From Arenibacter antarcticus (GTDB lineage Bacteria; Bacteroidota; Bacteroidia; Flavobacteriales; Flavobacteriaceae): a DNA stretch of 64,000 nt. How positions within the stretch are numbered: the stretch's first letter is position 1; each line of letters begins with the position of its first letter. Location: positions 868,001 to 932,000 of the forward strand of contig NZ_CP166679.1 of NCBI RefSeq assembly GCF_041320605.1, given 5' to 3'. The translations under genes and the position numbers were made by a program. The notes under the pieces were generated by a model, which was not told the DNA's origin, did not search any database, and worked only from the letters and a program-made list of their open reading frames with translations. Below, in pieces: positions 63,142 to 64,000 of the stretch.

Positions 63142-64000
63142 TTATGCCGAATTTCGACTTGCGTTAATATTACCGTATAAGGACCTGATCACTATCTTTT
63201 CATACAGATCATTAAATTCTGAATCCTTGCTCATTTTCTGAAGGGCATATTGTTGTATGACCAACAATGGCAGCACAATATTTTCCCTAATTTTTACCGA
63301 TTCTCTAGAGATGGGTTCCTTTTCCATTAGAATTTTGGAGTCAGAAATAAGCAATAGCATTTCCTTGGAAAGCAAGTATTCCTCGTAGAGGATCGTCCAA
63401 AACTCCCCGTACTCCTTATCATCTTTCATATAACTGGTCAATTCAAAATAGCATTTTGCCAATGACATCATGCTATTCATCATTAGGGCCCTAAACAAGG
63501 GCACATCCTGAAACAATTGCTTTAGATCTTCTAATTTGCCCTGGTCCTTTATCGTTTTTATGGCCGTTCCAATACCAAAGTATCCTGGAACGTTTTGTTT
63601 TAACTGGCTCCACGACCCAACAAAAGAGATTGCCCTTAAATCTGAAAGCTCTAACTTTTTCTTGTGACCGCGTTTCCCTGGTCTACTTCCAATATTTGCT
63701 TTTTGATAATATTTTAAAGTACTCTTATTCTCTAAATAAGAAATAAACTTGTCATGGTTTTTGAGCGCATCGTACTTTTCAAAACTAAGATCCGATAACT
63801 GCTCCAACAATTCCCTAGACGCTGTTGATATAACATTCTCCTCCCCAAAAAGGTTATTGGAGAGTCCTGCTGTAAGTAATTGCTCACAATTGTGTATGAA
63901 CTGTTCTTTGGTGCCATAAGTACTGGTTATGGTCTGCCCCTGAATGGTAAGCTGAATCTCGTTATTGGCAATTTCTTTTGTCTGTGCCGCATAAAAACGA
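63142..64000 (-). CDS. ppc: Phosphoenolpyruvate carboxylase, C-terminal part
   Basis: The frame is open from the stop at 63142 to the right edge, giving the last ~285 residues of PEP carboxylase. This enzyme joins bicarbonate to PEP to make oxaloacetate and refills the TCA cycle. Visible segments are EIQLTIQGQTITSTYGTKEQFIHN, the conserved GSRPGKRGHKKKLELSDLRAI region (active-site arginine and substrate loop), FVGSWSQLKQNVPGYFG, and the final GNINASRNSA. The start codon lies beyond the window, so the gene is truncated only by the edge. A TTG within the frame at 63810 is not the true start, because upstream codons still encode family sequence. Confidence 0.95.
   Translation of the reverse strand, partial: RFYAAQTKEIANNEIQLTIQGQTITSTYGTKEQFIHNCEQLLTAGLSNNLFGEENVISTASRELLEQLSDLSFEKYDALKNHDKFISYLENKSTLKYYQKANIGSRPGKRGHKKKLELSDLRAISFVGSWSQLKQNVPGYFGIGTAIKTIKDQGKLEDLKQLFQDVPLFRALMMNSMMSLAKCYFELTSYMKDDKEYGEFWTILYEEYLLSKEMLLLISDSKILMEKEPISRESVKIRENIVLPLLVIQQYALQKMSKDSEFNDLYEKIVIRSLYGNINASRNSA

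Noticed and set aside
63142-63810. A complete 222-residue gene starting at TTG
   Set aside because: The same frame continues to the window edge and encodes conserved PEP carboxylase sequence upstream of that TTG.

Overview
This window reads as the chromosome of a marine-type member of the Flavobacteriaceae (Bacteroidota). It is AT-rich, its promoters fit the TAnnTTTG type, Shine-Dalgarno sites are absent, and it carries a fused ccoN-ccoO gene, a long (670-residue) urocanate hydratase and Bacteroidota-style periplasmic c-type cytochrome lipoproteins. The genus cannot be fixed from the sequence. I see no tRNA, rRNA, CRISPR array, transposase or SusC/SusD pair.

Layout. 1-1.2 kb: four copies of a 160-207 bp hairpin-bearing repeat with inverted ends, flanking a small GIY-YIG nuclease gene. 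1.3-3.4 kb: a DUF456 membrane protein, a nitroreductase and a LysR regulator. 3.4-9.6 kb: hutH-hutI-hutU-hutG, taking histidine to glutamate plus formamide, divergent from the LysR gene. 9.6-11.8 kb: homogentisate dioxygenase and a Nudix-type regulator. 12-31 kb: a microaerobic respiration block with two universal stress proteins, a Crp/Fnr regulator, the copper ATPase ccoI, ccoS-ccoNO-ccoQ-ccoP-ccoG-ccoH-safE for cbb3 oxidase, and hemN, interrupted by a cytochrome-fused beta-propeller lipoprotein, a PIG-L deacetylase and a metallophosphoesterase. 31.4-37.6 kb: a sugar nucleotidyltransferase plus N-acetylhexosamine-kinase-like pair, then a LacI-family regulator with xylA and xylB. 37.9-42.4 kb: a Met8-like siroheme enzyme, an outer-membrane protein and proC-proB-proA. 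42.9-58.4 kb: a hexuronate cluster with a DctPQM TRAP transporter, uxuA, an SDR-type uxuB, two exported Gfo/Idh/MocA oxidoreductases, a DUF6807 (PmoA-like) lipoprotein, a LacI regulator, ThuA, uxaC and a second cytochrome-fused dehydrogenase-like lipoprotein. 58.6-62.8 kb: an 8-PAS histidine kinase with a receiver protein. From 63.1 kb to the right edge: the C-terminal part of PEP carboxylase.

How the genes work together. The microaerobic block looks like one regulon. Five promoters (fnr itself, ccoI, the cco operon, a universal stress gene, hemN-usp) carry a TGAN-N4-NTCA dyad whose centre lies exactly 36.5 bp before the end of a -7 box. This is the geometry of a Crp/Fnr activator at about -41.5. 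One dyad serves the divergent fnr and ccoI promoters symmetrically. The hexuronate cluster combines cytoplasmic glucuronate catabolism (uxaC, uxuB, uxuA) and TRAP uptake with several exported redox proteins and c-type cytochromes, suggesting that sugars or glycosides are modified oxidatively in the periplasm before uptake. LacI-type palindromes with a central CG lie before xylB and before the hexuronate operon.

The observations most worth following are the fixed-geometry Fnr-like regulon, the covarying hairpin repeats around the GIY-YIG gene, the periplasmic redox plus uronate cluster, a second structured repeat-like element beside ccoI, and a three-fold internal PAS-pair duplication in the kinase.
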